Source of the DNA: Candidatus Woesearchaeota archaeon
GTDB taxonomy: Archaea; Nanobdellota; Nanobdellia; Woesearchaeales; ARS49
Assembly (NCBI GenBank): GCA_016203445.1
Contig: JACQMS010000009.1
Span: 1 to 36,803 of the forward strand
Direction: 5' to 3'
Length of the DNA: 36,803 nucleotides
The notes under the pieces were generated by a model. It did not search any database. It worked only from the letters and a program-made list of their open reading frames with translations, and had not been told where the DNA came from. Shown here piece after piece: positions 18,127 through 26,520 of the stretch. Positions within the stretch are counted from its first letter, which is position 1; each line of letters starts with the position of its first letter. The position numbers and the translations under genes are program-made.

Positions 18127-19394
18127 AAAGGAGGATATCAACAGTACTTTTTTTATTTTTCGTTATCGTAGTGGTTTTTTCCCCAGCTGTCGTGATGGCG
18201 TTAGGAGAAAGAGCACAAGACAATTCTGCAGATCCTTCTTTTTGGCAGGATTCTAATGCTGTTCAGTCTGCTTCTCCCGAGCAGGTTATTAGTGGAATTA
18301 ATTCTGGGGCGGTCACTATTAATAACGTGAATAGCATTCCTGCGGGAACTCTTTCTCAAGTTGTCGGATCTTTGAAAGATGAACACATAAAAGTTTTGGA
18401 TCAGTCAAAAATTAATGAAATTGGAATATCAAAATTCTCTAATACTCAAAGACAATTATTGAAAGACGGTCAAGTTTCAAAAAAAGCGCTCAACGATCTT
18501 TCATCTAACGAGTGGTCTTCTCTTTCTCGTGAAACTTTGAACGGTGTTTTGTCTCGTGAGTCTGGTCGTGTTGTTGATGTTCATCTTGTTAGTGGTGATG
18601 TTGGTGGCGAGGTTACTGATAAAGGTTTTAAGGTTGTGAAAGCTTCATTCGTAGCTGTTGATGATATTGCTTTTACGAGTGCTGAAGGAGTAGAAGTTTC
18701 AGGCGATGATATAACAGTTTCTAAAGGTAAGGATCAATACTTGCTTACTGGTGGTAAGAACGTCATGAATGCTCAAAAGTTTGAAAACTTAGGGTATAAT
18801 ACGAAGACTAAAACTTTCAAGATTCAAAAAGCATCACAGGTTAGCACTCAACAAGGTGAAATAATGGGCGGAGTTCAAGACGTGAAAATAGTGTTATCTG
18901 ATAAGAAAGTAACCATTACGACAAGCACAGAACAAACATTTACCACAAAAATAAAAGATGAACTCGCAATAGTGAAGACAGGAAAAGATTCTTCTCTTAT
19001 ACTCGAGAATGATAAGCTGACAGGAACAAAAATTGAACTCTCGTTTAGCAAGAAACTTCTTTTTGGTGGAGATCAAGCATTAGAAATGACTCACGATGTT
19101 CAATGCCTGAATTGTGAGAGGAAAACTGTTGATGCTGGTTCTTGTTGGTCTCTTTCTGATACTTCTAGTTATACATTCTCAACGATAGGAACAAGTATTC
19201 AGTTTAAAACTCCGGACTTGTTATGCATCGTTGATAAACCTTATGTTTGTACAGACTGTTCAGTCTTCAATACTGTTGATAGAACGATAAAAACGAATAG
19301 CGCGGTTCTCAGCATAGAAAAATCATTGAATAGTTTTGATAACTTCTCTGCGAGAACTAGCGGTGATGCGACCTTTCGCAATTTAATTTCTTGA
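18123..19394 (+). CDS. Secreted Cys-rich surface protein, 3'-truncated paralogue of 20287-22554
   Basis: Signal peptide; CLNCERKTVDAGSCWSLSDTSSYTFSTIGTSIQ...LLCIVDKPYVCTDC shared with the downstream paralogue. Confidence 0.65.
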   Translation: MKRRISTVLFLFFVIVVVFSPAVVMALGERAQDNSADPSFWQDSNAVQSASPEQVISGINSGAVTINNVNSIPAGTLSQVVGSLKDEHIKVLDQSKINEIGISKFSNTQRQLLKDGQVSKKALNDLSSNEWSSLSRETLNGVLSRESGRVVDVHLVSGDVGGEVTDKGFKVVKASFVAVDDIAFTSAEGVEVSGDDITVSKGKDQYLLTGGKNVMNAQKFENLGYNTKTKTFKIQKASQVSTQQGEIMGGVQDVKIVLSDKKVTITTSTEQTFTTKIKDELAIVKTGKDSSLILENDKLTGTKIELSFSKKLLFGGDQALEMTHDVQCLNCERKTVDAGSCWSLSDTSSYTFSTIGTSIQFKTPDLLCIVDKPYVCTDCSVFNTVDRTIKTNSAVLSIEKSLNSFDNFSARTSGDATFRNLIS

Positions 19395-19402
19395 AAAGAA
19401 TT

Positions 19403-20248
19403 TTATCGCTCATTATTAGCAGAAGAGTCTTGAGATTGTTCATGTTCGGTTCTTAGAGAATTCCAATAATTAACAAGTTCAGGATTAACATCAACACCAA
19501 CAACTCTGTTATTATCTGCAGGATCAAGAATATTACCTCTACCGTCAGCGTGAAGTTCGTGCCACGTAAAAGTATCTAAAAATCTATACACGGTACGTTC
19601 CCCAGATTGAAAAAGATTAGTTTGAAACCAGTATTCTGGAATGTCACGAACAGATACAGGAACATCTGTGATTCTTTTTTGACTTCCAAATTGTGTGTCA
19701 ATGAATGAAAAAGTAGTGGTGGGGGTGTCAGATACTGGAACATACAGTCTTGTACTGGGTGCGCCTGTCAAATCATGAACTCTTTTGAAATATGCCCCTT
19801 CTTGAAGAACATCCGAAGGAATGATACTATATGGGAATGCTATACCTCTAATAATCTCATGATTCATTTGATAAATTTCAGAAAGTGCAATAGCCTGTCT
19901 TTTTGATCCATTAACAATATTCTGATTATTCACTAAGTCATTATAAAAGAATACTATTGAAGGAGTTCGAGATTCTGATAAAATTTGATTTAAGGTATCC
20001 GTTCTACTATCGTTGTTATAACAAACAAAAGAGAATTCTTCCAATATTTTATTTATTGGAAGAGAAGATTTTTCTTGAACCCTTCTTTCTAAAGAGTCTT
20101 GAGGATTTTCAGAAGTAACTTCTTGTGCAAAAGTATCATGTGCTAATAGTTCATGAAAATTCACACTATTGGTCATGATGTATGCAGTCGTTAACACATT
20201 ACCAGTTATTAACAATCTTCTTAGCCACAAACTAAACTTCTCCCCCAT
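19403..20248 (-). CDS. Secreted/membrane-anchored hypothetical protein, possible thioredoxin-like fold without CxxC
   Basis: N-terminal hydrophobic segment; TPSIVFFYND...FKRVHDLTGAPSTRLYV. Confidence 0.5.
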   Translation of the reverse strand: MGEKFSLWLRRLLITGNVLTTAYIMTNSVNFHELLAHDTFAQEVTSENPQDSLERRVQEKSSLPINKILEEFSFVCYNNDSRTDTLNQILSESRTPSIVFFYNDLVNNQNIVNGSKRQAIALSEIYQMNHEIIRGIAFPYSIIPSDVLQEGAYFKRVHDLTGAPSTRLYVPVSDTPTTTFSFIDTQFGSQKRITDVPVSVRDIPEYWFQTNLFQSGERTVYRFLDTFTWHELHADGRGNILDPADNNRVVGVDVNPELVNYWNSLRTEHEQSQDSSANNER

Positions 20249-20286
20249 AAGTAAGATTTATAAGGTGTAAGTTTATAAACCTTTTT

Positions 20287-22554
20287 ATGCAAGAAGGCAG
20301 GAAAAAAAGGGTATTTTGGTTACTTTTTCTTGGTTTGTTTTTCACCCTAAAAATTGTTCTTATCACAATTCCAGTTTCTGCCATGCCTACAAATATTCAA
20401 GAAGAAGATAAATATTTCAATCCTCAATCTTTCGATTGGTCTTCTGGTGATTATTCTAAGGTTTCTGATTGGTCTTCTGTGAATCCTTCGTTGATTGTTC
20501 GTTGGGATGATGTTCCTGAATCTGCGTATGCTTCTATGGATTTTTCTTCTGGTCAAGAAAAAGTTCCTGTTGCAAATATAGATAAGATTCCTAAGGAAAA
20601 GGTTGACGTTCTTAAGGTTAAGTATCCTGCGAAACTTACTTCTGATCAATTATTGTACAATAAGAATCTTAATAAGTTTTCTGATACTAAAAAATTGGAT
20701 GAGGTTGTTGTTAATGATGTTCTTTCGCAATTTTCTAAGAATTTTGTGTTATTGCAGTCGAGTGATTCTGGTACGAAAGTAACGCTTAATAATGATGGTA
20801 GTGTGAGTTTTACGAAAGGGAATACTCTTTCTATTGGTGATACTATTAATAATGTTGGTATTGCTGGTTTTACGAATGCGAGGTATTTTGATGGTTTTCT
20901 TTCTGCTGAGAGTGGTTCTTGGGCTATTATGAAGAAGGATGATGAAGTGTTGACTACTGCACAAAAATTCCAAAATCTTGCTCAAGATTTGAAGAAGAAT
21001 TCTATGATAGTAGACGGTGCGCAACAAATAATCACTAGGTATGTAACGACTAAAAATAATAAGAAAACTATTATTACTCAAAAAGATGGTTCTACTACTC
21101 TTTTGAGTTTGGAAAAGCAGGAGTACACTATGAATCATGGTGGTGAAGGGTTTCAAGTACTATCTAAAAATCAGGGCAGTATAACTACGAGTAAGGATTT
21201 TCTTAAAGCTTCAAATGTCGAGTTGAACTTTCAGAGTTCTTTACGCTTTGCTAATGCTGTAACAGAAACTGTTCAGCGAAGTGTCAGTTGTAATAATTGT
21301 GAGAGGAAAACTGTTGATGCTGGTTCTTGTTGGACTCTATCAGATACTTCTAGTTATACATTCTCAACGATAGGAACGAGTATTCAGTTAAAATCACCTG
21401 ATCTTCTCTGCATCGTTGACAAACCGTACACTTGCGCGGACTGTTCGGTTTTCAATACTGCGGACAGAACCATTAAGACGAAAAGCGCAATACTCAACAT
21501 AGAAAAAAAACTCAACGGATTCGACGATTACACTGCGAAAACAAGCGGAGACGCTGTGTACTCTTTATCAGACCAATTTTCGTTGATAGAAACTCTTGAT
21601 GTTTCTCAGTCTTCTTTTGATTCCACGATTTCAAATTATATAAAATTGAGGAAGGGTTCTGAATGGATGATAAAATTAGAAAATGTTGATGAAGCAAACA
21701 CTCAAATTTCTGAAATTACGGGTGGTTCTGTAAAAATCTTGTTTGATAAAGGGAATCTTACCGCTGTTGGAGAAAATGGTGAAATAACTGTGGTTCATAA
21801 CCCTCAAGAAACTCCTGCAACACCTCAAAAATTGGTAGCAATTCCATTTATTTTTTCAGCACTATTTTTCTTATCACTGCGTAAAAAAGGACAAATTTCA
21901 ACGTTCATAATTCTTGCATTGATAGTTTTTATTATAGGAATAATCATAATAATTCTTTCCCAGCCCAGTATTAGCAGTCCTTTACAGTTCACCGCAGAGT
22001 CATTCAGCAAGTCATGTTTTGATTCAAGTGTTCAATTGATGGAGGGGGCACTCTCAAAACAAGGAGAAGTTCCTTTAAGAAATAGCGATGATTTTTTTAA
22101 CGTCAGCATTTTTCTTAAAAACTTAATAGTTCAACAACCAACAATAATAGAAGCTCAAAAAGAGCAGGAAGAAACACTCGTAAAACTTTACACACAATGT
22201 ATTCACAATTATGAACCAGTTGTTGAAGTAGTACGACAAGAACAAAACCCTTCAGTAACTATACAACATGAAATGACTAAAACTTTATACCAATTACGAC
22301 CAGCAACCAGAATAACATTTTCCGACGGAAGCTCAACAGATTTCAGAACATCATATACAAAAACAACAACATATCCTTACAAACGATTCCATGAAACAAC
22401 AAAAAATATAATTGAGTCAATACAATCAACAGGATATTCCCCTCTTTACAATGAAAAATCAACAGATTTCTGGACTGTCAAGGGAAAAACATACGTGAGA
22501 TTACAAGATGATAATGAAAATTATTACCATTTCTCAATTGATTCTGAAATTTGA
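20287..22554 (+). CDS. Surface protein fusing a Cys-rich ectodomain to a KKGQ prepilin-like TM segment and C-terminal domain
   Basis: 755 aa; signal peptide; shared Cys block; VAIPFIFSALFFLSLRKKGQISTFIILALIVFIIGIIIIILS. Confidence 0.7.
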   Translation: MQEGRKKRVFWLLFLGLFFTLKIVLITIPVSAMPTNIQEEDKYFNPQSFDWSSGDYSKVSDWSSVNPSLIVRWDDVPESAYASMDFSSGQEKVPVANIDKIPKEKVDVLKVKYPAKLTSDQLLYNKNLNKFSDTKKLDEVVVNDVLSQFSKNFVLLQSSDSGTKVTLNNDGSVSFTKGNTLSIGDTINNVGIAGFTNARYFDGFLSAESGSWAIMKKDDEVLTTAQKFQNLAQDLKKNSMIVDGAQQIITRYVTTKNNKKTIITQKDGSTTLLSLEKQEYTMNHGGEGFQVLSKNQGSITTSKDFLKASNVELNFQSSLRFANAVTETVQRSVSCNNCERKTVDAGSCWTLSDTSSYTFSTIGTSIQLKSPDLLCIVDKPYTCADCSVFNTADRTIKTKSAILNIEKKLNGFDDYTAKTSGDAVYSLSDQFSLIETLDVSQSSFDSTISNYIKLRKGSEWMIKLENVDEANTQISEITGGSVKILFDKGNLTAVGENGEITVVHNPQETPATPQKLVAIPFIFSALFFLSLRKKGQISTFIILALIVFIIGIIIIILSQPSISSPLQFTAESFSKSCFDSSVQLMEGALSKQGEVPLRNSDDFFNVSIFLKNLIVQQPTIIEAQKEQEETLVKLYTQCIHNYEPVVEVVRQEQNPSVTIQHEMTKTLYQLRPATRITFSDGSSTDFRTSYTKTTTYPYKRFHETTKNIIESIQSTGYSPLYNEKSTDFWTVKGKTYVRLQDDNENYYHFSIDSEI

Positions 22555-22597
22555 ATAAAGAACTCAGAATCAAACTACACTTTGGCGATTATAAGCA

Positions 22598-23203
22598 TCA
22601 ATCTTTTTTCCATAACTTTTCGAGAGTAAAGGAAACTTTGTTTTTTGCAAATTCTTGCAAAACTTCTTGACTTTTGTTTGTTGGGATCAGAAAACATCTT
22701 TCACCTTTTTTGAATCCCTCATTTTTTTTCACGAGACCTTCACCTTTTGAATATTTTTCATGTCTTCCAAATAATGATCGAATGAGTTTGTTTCTTACAG
22801 CACTTTTTTTTATGGGTTCAAAGTTGACAAGAAAAAAACTTTGTGCATTATCAGGAATTGTTCGTCCATATAAAAGAATGCCATTTTCTGCGACAGAATC
22901 TTTCAACTCCCAATCATTAATGTTTCCGCTCAAAACGTTTATATCATTTGACACTCCCAACAACGAAAATTTTTTGAAATCCTCACTGGCATAGAATTTT
23001 TGAACTGTTTTCTTTGCTTCTGCGGACATAAACTTATCTGGTGAATCAATAAATATGTCAATATCACTGTTTTCATTAAAATCTCCTCTGGCAACAGATC
23101 CAAAAAGATATACCCCTCTTATTTTTGCATCATCTATTCTCGGAGCTCTAATAAAAAAGCTGACAAATGATAATGCGCACGATATGAGGAGCTTTCTATT
23201 CAA
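22598..23203 (-). CDS. Nucleotidyltransferase-domain (MNT) protein
   Basis: VYLFGSVARGDFNENSDIDIFID NTase motif; likely TTG start (LNRKLLIS) overlapping the upstream small ORF. Confidence 0.7.
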   Translation of the reverse strand: MNRKLLISCALSFVSFFIRAPRIDDAKIRGVYLFGSVARGDFNENSDIDIFIDSPDKFMSAEAKKTVQKFYASEDFKKFSLLGVSNDINVLSGNINDWELKDSVAENGILLYGRTIPDNAQSFFLVNFEPIKKSAVRNKLIRSLFGRHEKYSKGEGLVKKNEGFKKGERCFLIPTNKSQEVLQEFAKNKVSFTLEKLWKKD

Positions 23204-23387
23204 CCTTTTCACCTTCCTCTTCGAGAAGTTTTTTCTTATGAAGATATGTTTCCAGCAAATCAAATGCACAAGCGGAAGCGTGAAATCCTATTGTTGCTGC
23301 ACGGGAAGTTATATTTTTTTCTACTGCCTCTTGTAATTCTTCTAAATGCTCCGCAATTCTTTTTTTGTGATTTGATATTGTAGTCAT
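23196..23387 (-). CDS. Small helical partner of MNT protein (63 aa)
   Basis: MTTISNHKKRIAEHLEELQEAVEKNITSRAATIGFHASACAFDLLETYLHKKKLLEEEGEKVE; overlaps the MNT gene. Confidence 0.6.
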   Translation of the reverse strand: MTTISNHKKRIAEHLEELQEAVEKNITSRAATIGFHASACAFDLLETYLHKKKLLEEEGEKVE

Positions 23388-23490
23388 GTGGTATAAATTA
23401 TACCACTATTATTTAAATCTTTTGGTCTAAAAAATACCATTATTAGGTATTATTTGCACCATAAATATTTTTTGAACTGCAAGTGCGTAT

Positions 23491-23901
23491 TCAACGTCTT
23501 CCCTTCAGCAAATTAACGAGTTTGTTAATATCAAAATCGTGATGTTTTCTAGTAGATATAAATAAAAATGCTGCTAAGTACAACAGTGCAAGCTCTCCGC
23601 CATTCTGTATGGGAATCCATCCTCTTGAAAAGTGGGCCATTCCATAAGCTATAATCATCGTTACTGCGCCAAGAAAAGCGAAAGGCCTTGTAAACAATCC
23701 AACAGCAACGAAAACACCTACTGAAAGTTCAATAACCCCTGCAATGCCCATCAAGCTGAAAAGTTCTGCCTGCTCACCGCCGAGAAGACCAAACAATTTC
23801 TGCAAGCCATGCTGGGCGAAAAGTAATCCAAATATAATTCTGAAAAAGAAATACGCCACGCTCTCGGCAGGAGAAACTCTGTCAAAAATCATAAAAAACA
23901 C
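23491..23901 (-). CDS. DoxX-family membrane protein
   Basis: FFFRIIFGLLFAQHGLQKLFGLLGG...GVIELSVGVFVAVGLFTRPFAFLGAVTMIIAYGMAH. Confidence 0.85.
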   Translation of the reverse strand: MFFMIFDRVSPAESVAYFFFRIIFGLLFAQHGLQKLFGLLGGEQAELFSLMGIAGVIELSVGVFVAVGLFTRPFAFLGAVTMIIAYGMAHFSRGWIPIQNGGELALLYLAAFLFISTRKHHDFDINKLVNLLKGRR

Positions 23902-23953
23902 CTCTCTAATCTTAGGAATATGCGCGTGGTATTAATATATTTTTCTTTTTTTT

Positions 23954-24436
23954 TTAAAACACTGTGACAGGCTCGCTATTTTTGTTGGCACTTTTTTGCT
24001 TTCTGATACTATTCACAAGATTTTCTACGAGCTCCAAAAGTCCCTCAAGAGTTGGTGACTCATTCATAAAAATCCCTTCCGCGTCCTGCTGATAAGTTTT
24101 ACCAACACCTCCGGGCATCTCTCTCAAAAGCTTTCTGCCCGATTGCAAAATCATAGGAGTTGAAGGGTACGCTCTATGATGCTCCCTAAAATATTCACAA
24201 TCACCCCACGAAGGGTGAAGAATTAGAACATGATACGGACCTTTAATATCTTCAGGACCTCTGGCAGTTATAACATCATAACCTTTGGAACGTAATGAAG
24301 AAATTGCTGGTGACAAATCACAGTTCTCAGGAGTTAAAGTCTTCAAGCTCCTGTCAACAACCAAAACAGTTAATCTATCAACACTCATAAATTCCTCTAG
24401 CGGGCGTTTGACTGCCGCAAGTCTATATAAAAACAT
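23954..24436 (-). CDS. Response-regulator-like (CheY fold) hypothetical protein
   Basis: RLTVLVVDRSLKT...LRSKGYDVITARGPEDIKGPYHVLILHPSWGD...TPMILQSG. Confidence 0.4.
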   Translation of the reverse strand: MFLYRLAAVKRPLEEFMSVDRLTVLVVDRSLKTLTPENCDLSPAISSLRSKGYDVITARGPEDIKGPYHVLILHPSWGDCEYFREHHRAYPSTPMILQSGRKLLREMPGGVGKTYQQDAEGIFMNESPTLEGLLELVENLVNSIRKQKSANKNSEPVTVF

Positions 24437-24519
24437 TTGTAGTCACTAAAACAACAATACTAATAATCACTGCCAACGATTCAGAAACAATTTTAAACTC
24501 TGAAGAGAAATACTTCATA

Positions 24520-24924
24520 ATGGAGCGCCGAATAACAATAATAAGATTAAGAAGGCCGGCGGAACATCAAGGGAACATAAATCAAGAACTGCAATGGTTC
24601 GGAGAATCATTAGGACTTTTCGGAAACAGGGACAAAGACAAGAGTTGTTTCAGAATATTTGTTGAGCTACTGAAGGCTTCAAAGCAAGAAAAACAACTAA
24701 GTAGTGATGATTTATCGGAAAATCTCGGGCTGGCAAGAGGAACAGTAGTTCATCACTTGAACAATCTGATGGAAACAGGAATAGTAATACAAACAAGAAA
24801 GAAGTACAAGCTGAGAGATGAAGAGTTAAGAATGCTTATAGAAGATTTGCACAAAGACTTTGAGAAAACATTTGAAGAAATAAGAAAAACAGCGGAAGAA
24901 TTAGACAGGTATCTGGGATTATAA
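24520..24924 (+). CDS. Winged-HTH (ArsR-like) regulator
   Basis: LSSDDLSENLGLARGTVVHHLNNLMETGIVIQTRKKYKLRDEELRMLIEDL. Confidence 0.7.
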   Translation: MERRITIIRLRRPAEHQGNINQELQWFGESLGLFGNRDKDKSCFRIFVELLKASKQEKQLSSDDLSENLGLARGTVVHHLNNLMETGIVIQTRKKYKLRDEELRMLIEDLHKDFEKTFEEIRKTAEELDRYLGL

Positions 24925-24926
24925 AA

Positions 24927-25550
24927 ATGGCAGAAAAAAATAATAACGACAACGGTGAGTCAAGACTGTCAATAGAAGAAATAAAAAAATTACCGCCAGA
25001 AAAAAGAATAGCAATTTTGAAAAGAATAGAGGAACAAAGAAAAAAAGATTTAGAGCAGGCAGAATTAGAAGAAAAAAAAGCTGTTGGCGAAATAAGAGCT
25101 GAAAAACTTCATGACGAGGAAGAAAGAAAAGAAAAACAAGAATCTGAAGAAAAAATAAAAAAGCAATCATAAGAAGAAGAAGTTGGAGGAGAAACGGGCG
25201 GGCGCGCAAGCAAAGATGGGGCTGTTGATTATGCATCAAGAGAGCAACAATTAAGAGATTTTTATGCAGTAACTTCAAGAGTTAAAGAAACACTTCCTGG
25301 AGTTTTAGAAAGGATAGCTGCAGGCAAGGCCAACAGGGATGATGAAAGGTTTTTGGAATCATACAGGCAGTCAATGGACGCGGTGCGTGCAGAAACATCT
25401 TACGTATCAAGTGACGCGAAAAAAGATTTTTATGCGATGCAGGAACAATTAGATGAGGCGAGATCATATATGCATCATGACACGGGAACGGGCGCGCAAA
25501 AAAATGAGGAAAGAAAAATTTCAGATAGTTATAGGACAGACAGGCGATAG
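24927..25550 (+). pseudogene. Charged coiled-coil gene interrupted by one in-frame TAA (25170-25172), or stop-codon readthrough
   Basis: 24927 and 25353 ORFs are in the same frame; the whole interval between them is open apart from TAA: ...KKQS*EEEVGGETGGRASKDGAVDYASREQQLRDFYAVTSRVKETLPGVLERI... Confidence 0.7.
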
Positions 25551-25587
25551 CAAGGTTTAAAAACGTCTAAAGAAGTGTCAAGAACCG

Positions 25588-25650
25588 CCGGGCTAAAGCC
25601 CGGGGCGTGAGGTTTTTGATCATGCTCAGAAACTGCCATTAGCAGTTTCT
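25588..25650. repeat. Two tandem hairpins (REP/PATE-like)
   Basis: ccgggc-taaa-gcccgg (25588-25603); agaaactgc-catta-gcagtttct (25628-25650). Confidence 0.6.
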
Positions 25651-25677
25651 CACATTTCAACAAAAAAGGGTGTTATC

Positions 25678-26520
25678 ATGGTAAAAAAGTGGTTGAGAAT
25701 TGCCTTGTTAGTATTGGTGTTATCACTGTTTGTTTGGTTATCGGTGGGAGCAGTTCCGCAACCGCCGGCGCAACCATCAGAACAACCAGCAGATTCATTA
25801 TTGGATGATGCTGGTTCTACAGCGTCAACAGATTCTACAAATTCTCAAATTATTGATGGAGGAATGGGAGCTGGTGGAGGCTTTTCTAATGCAACAAGGT
25901 CTAGAGCTAATTCCAGCAACCAATCAGATCAAGCAAATGCGCAGGATCAAAATGTGCAGGCAGGTTCTACTGATCAGACAAATGATACTTCACAAGCGCC
26001 CGATGAAAACTCAGGTGTTGAGAATCAACAACCAGTTGAAGAAAAACCGGGAAATAACAATTCTATGATAATAGTGTTATCTTTAACATCTATACTAATA
26101 ATAGTTGCGATAATTCTAGTGCTCAATAATTTACGAAAGCATAAAACTCCGCAATTACCTCAACAGTCAGCTTATGGGTTTCAGGCGAACGGAATCAGGC
26201 AACCAATTGGTGCCAGTATGGTCACACAAACGGCTCAAAGTTCACAGCCAAGAATTATGCAACAGCGGCAGGTGCAACCTCAAACAATTATAAGAACTCA
26301 AAGACTCGCAACGCCAGTGATAAGCCAGCAAAATCAGCAAACAGTTCAAAGACAACAATTAGACGTAAAAATACTTCCATTAATAGATTACTTAACAAAC
26401 ACGTTTTCTCAAGGCTACAAAATTCAAGACGTGCAGTCATACTTGAAAGGTTCTGGATGGACTGATGATGATATAAAAAAGGCATTGAATATGATAAATT
26501 CTAAGAGGCAGGATCAATGA
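25678..26520 (+). CDS. Membrane-anchored low-complexity protein with C-terminal UBA-like helical domain
   Basis: Signal peptide, Ser/Asn/Gln-rich linker, TM (IIVLSLTSILIIVAIILVL), YLKGSGWTDDDIKKALNMI. Confidence 0.6.
   Translation: MVKKWLRIALLVLVLSLFVWLSVGAVPQPPAQPSEQPADSLLDDAGSTASTDSTNSQIIDGGMGAGGGFSNATRSRANSSNQSDQANAQDQNVQAGSTDQTNDTSQAPDENSGVENQQPVEEKPGNNNSMIIVLSLTSILIIVAIILVLNNLRKHKTPQLPQQSAYGFQANGIRQPIGASMVTQTAQSSQPRIMQQRQVQPQTIIRTQRLATPVISQQNQQTVQRQQLDVKILPLIDYLTNTFSQGYKIQDVQSYLKGSGWTDDDIKKALNMINSKRQDQ

Noticed and set aside
18201-21156. Minus-strand ORFs 18201-18386, 20347-20649, 20749-21156
   Set aside because: Arg/Ile-rich translations opposite T-rich coding sequence; codon-bias artefacts.
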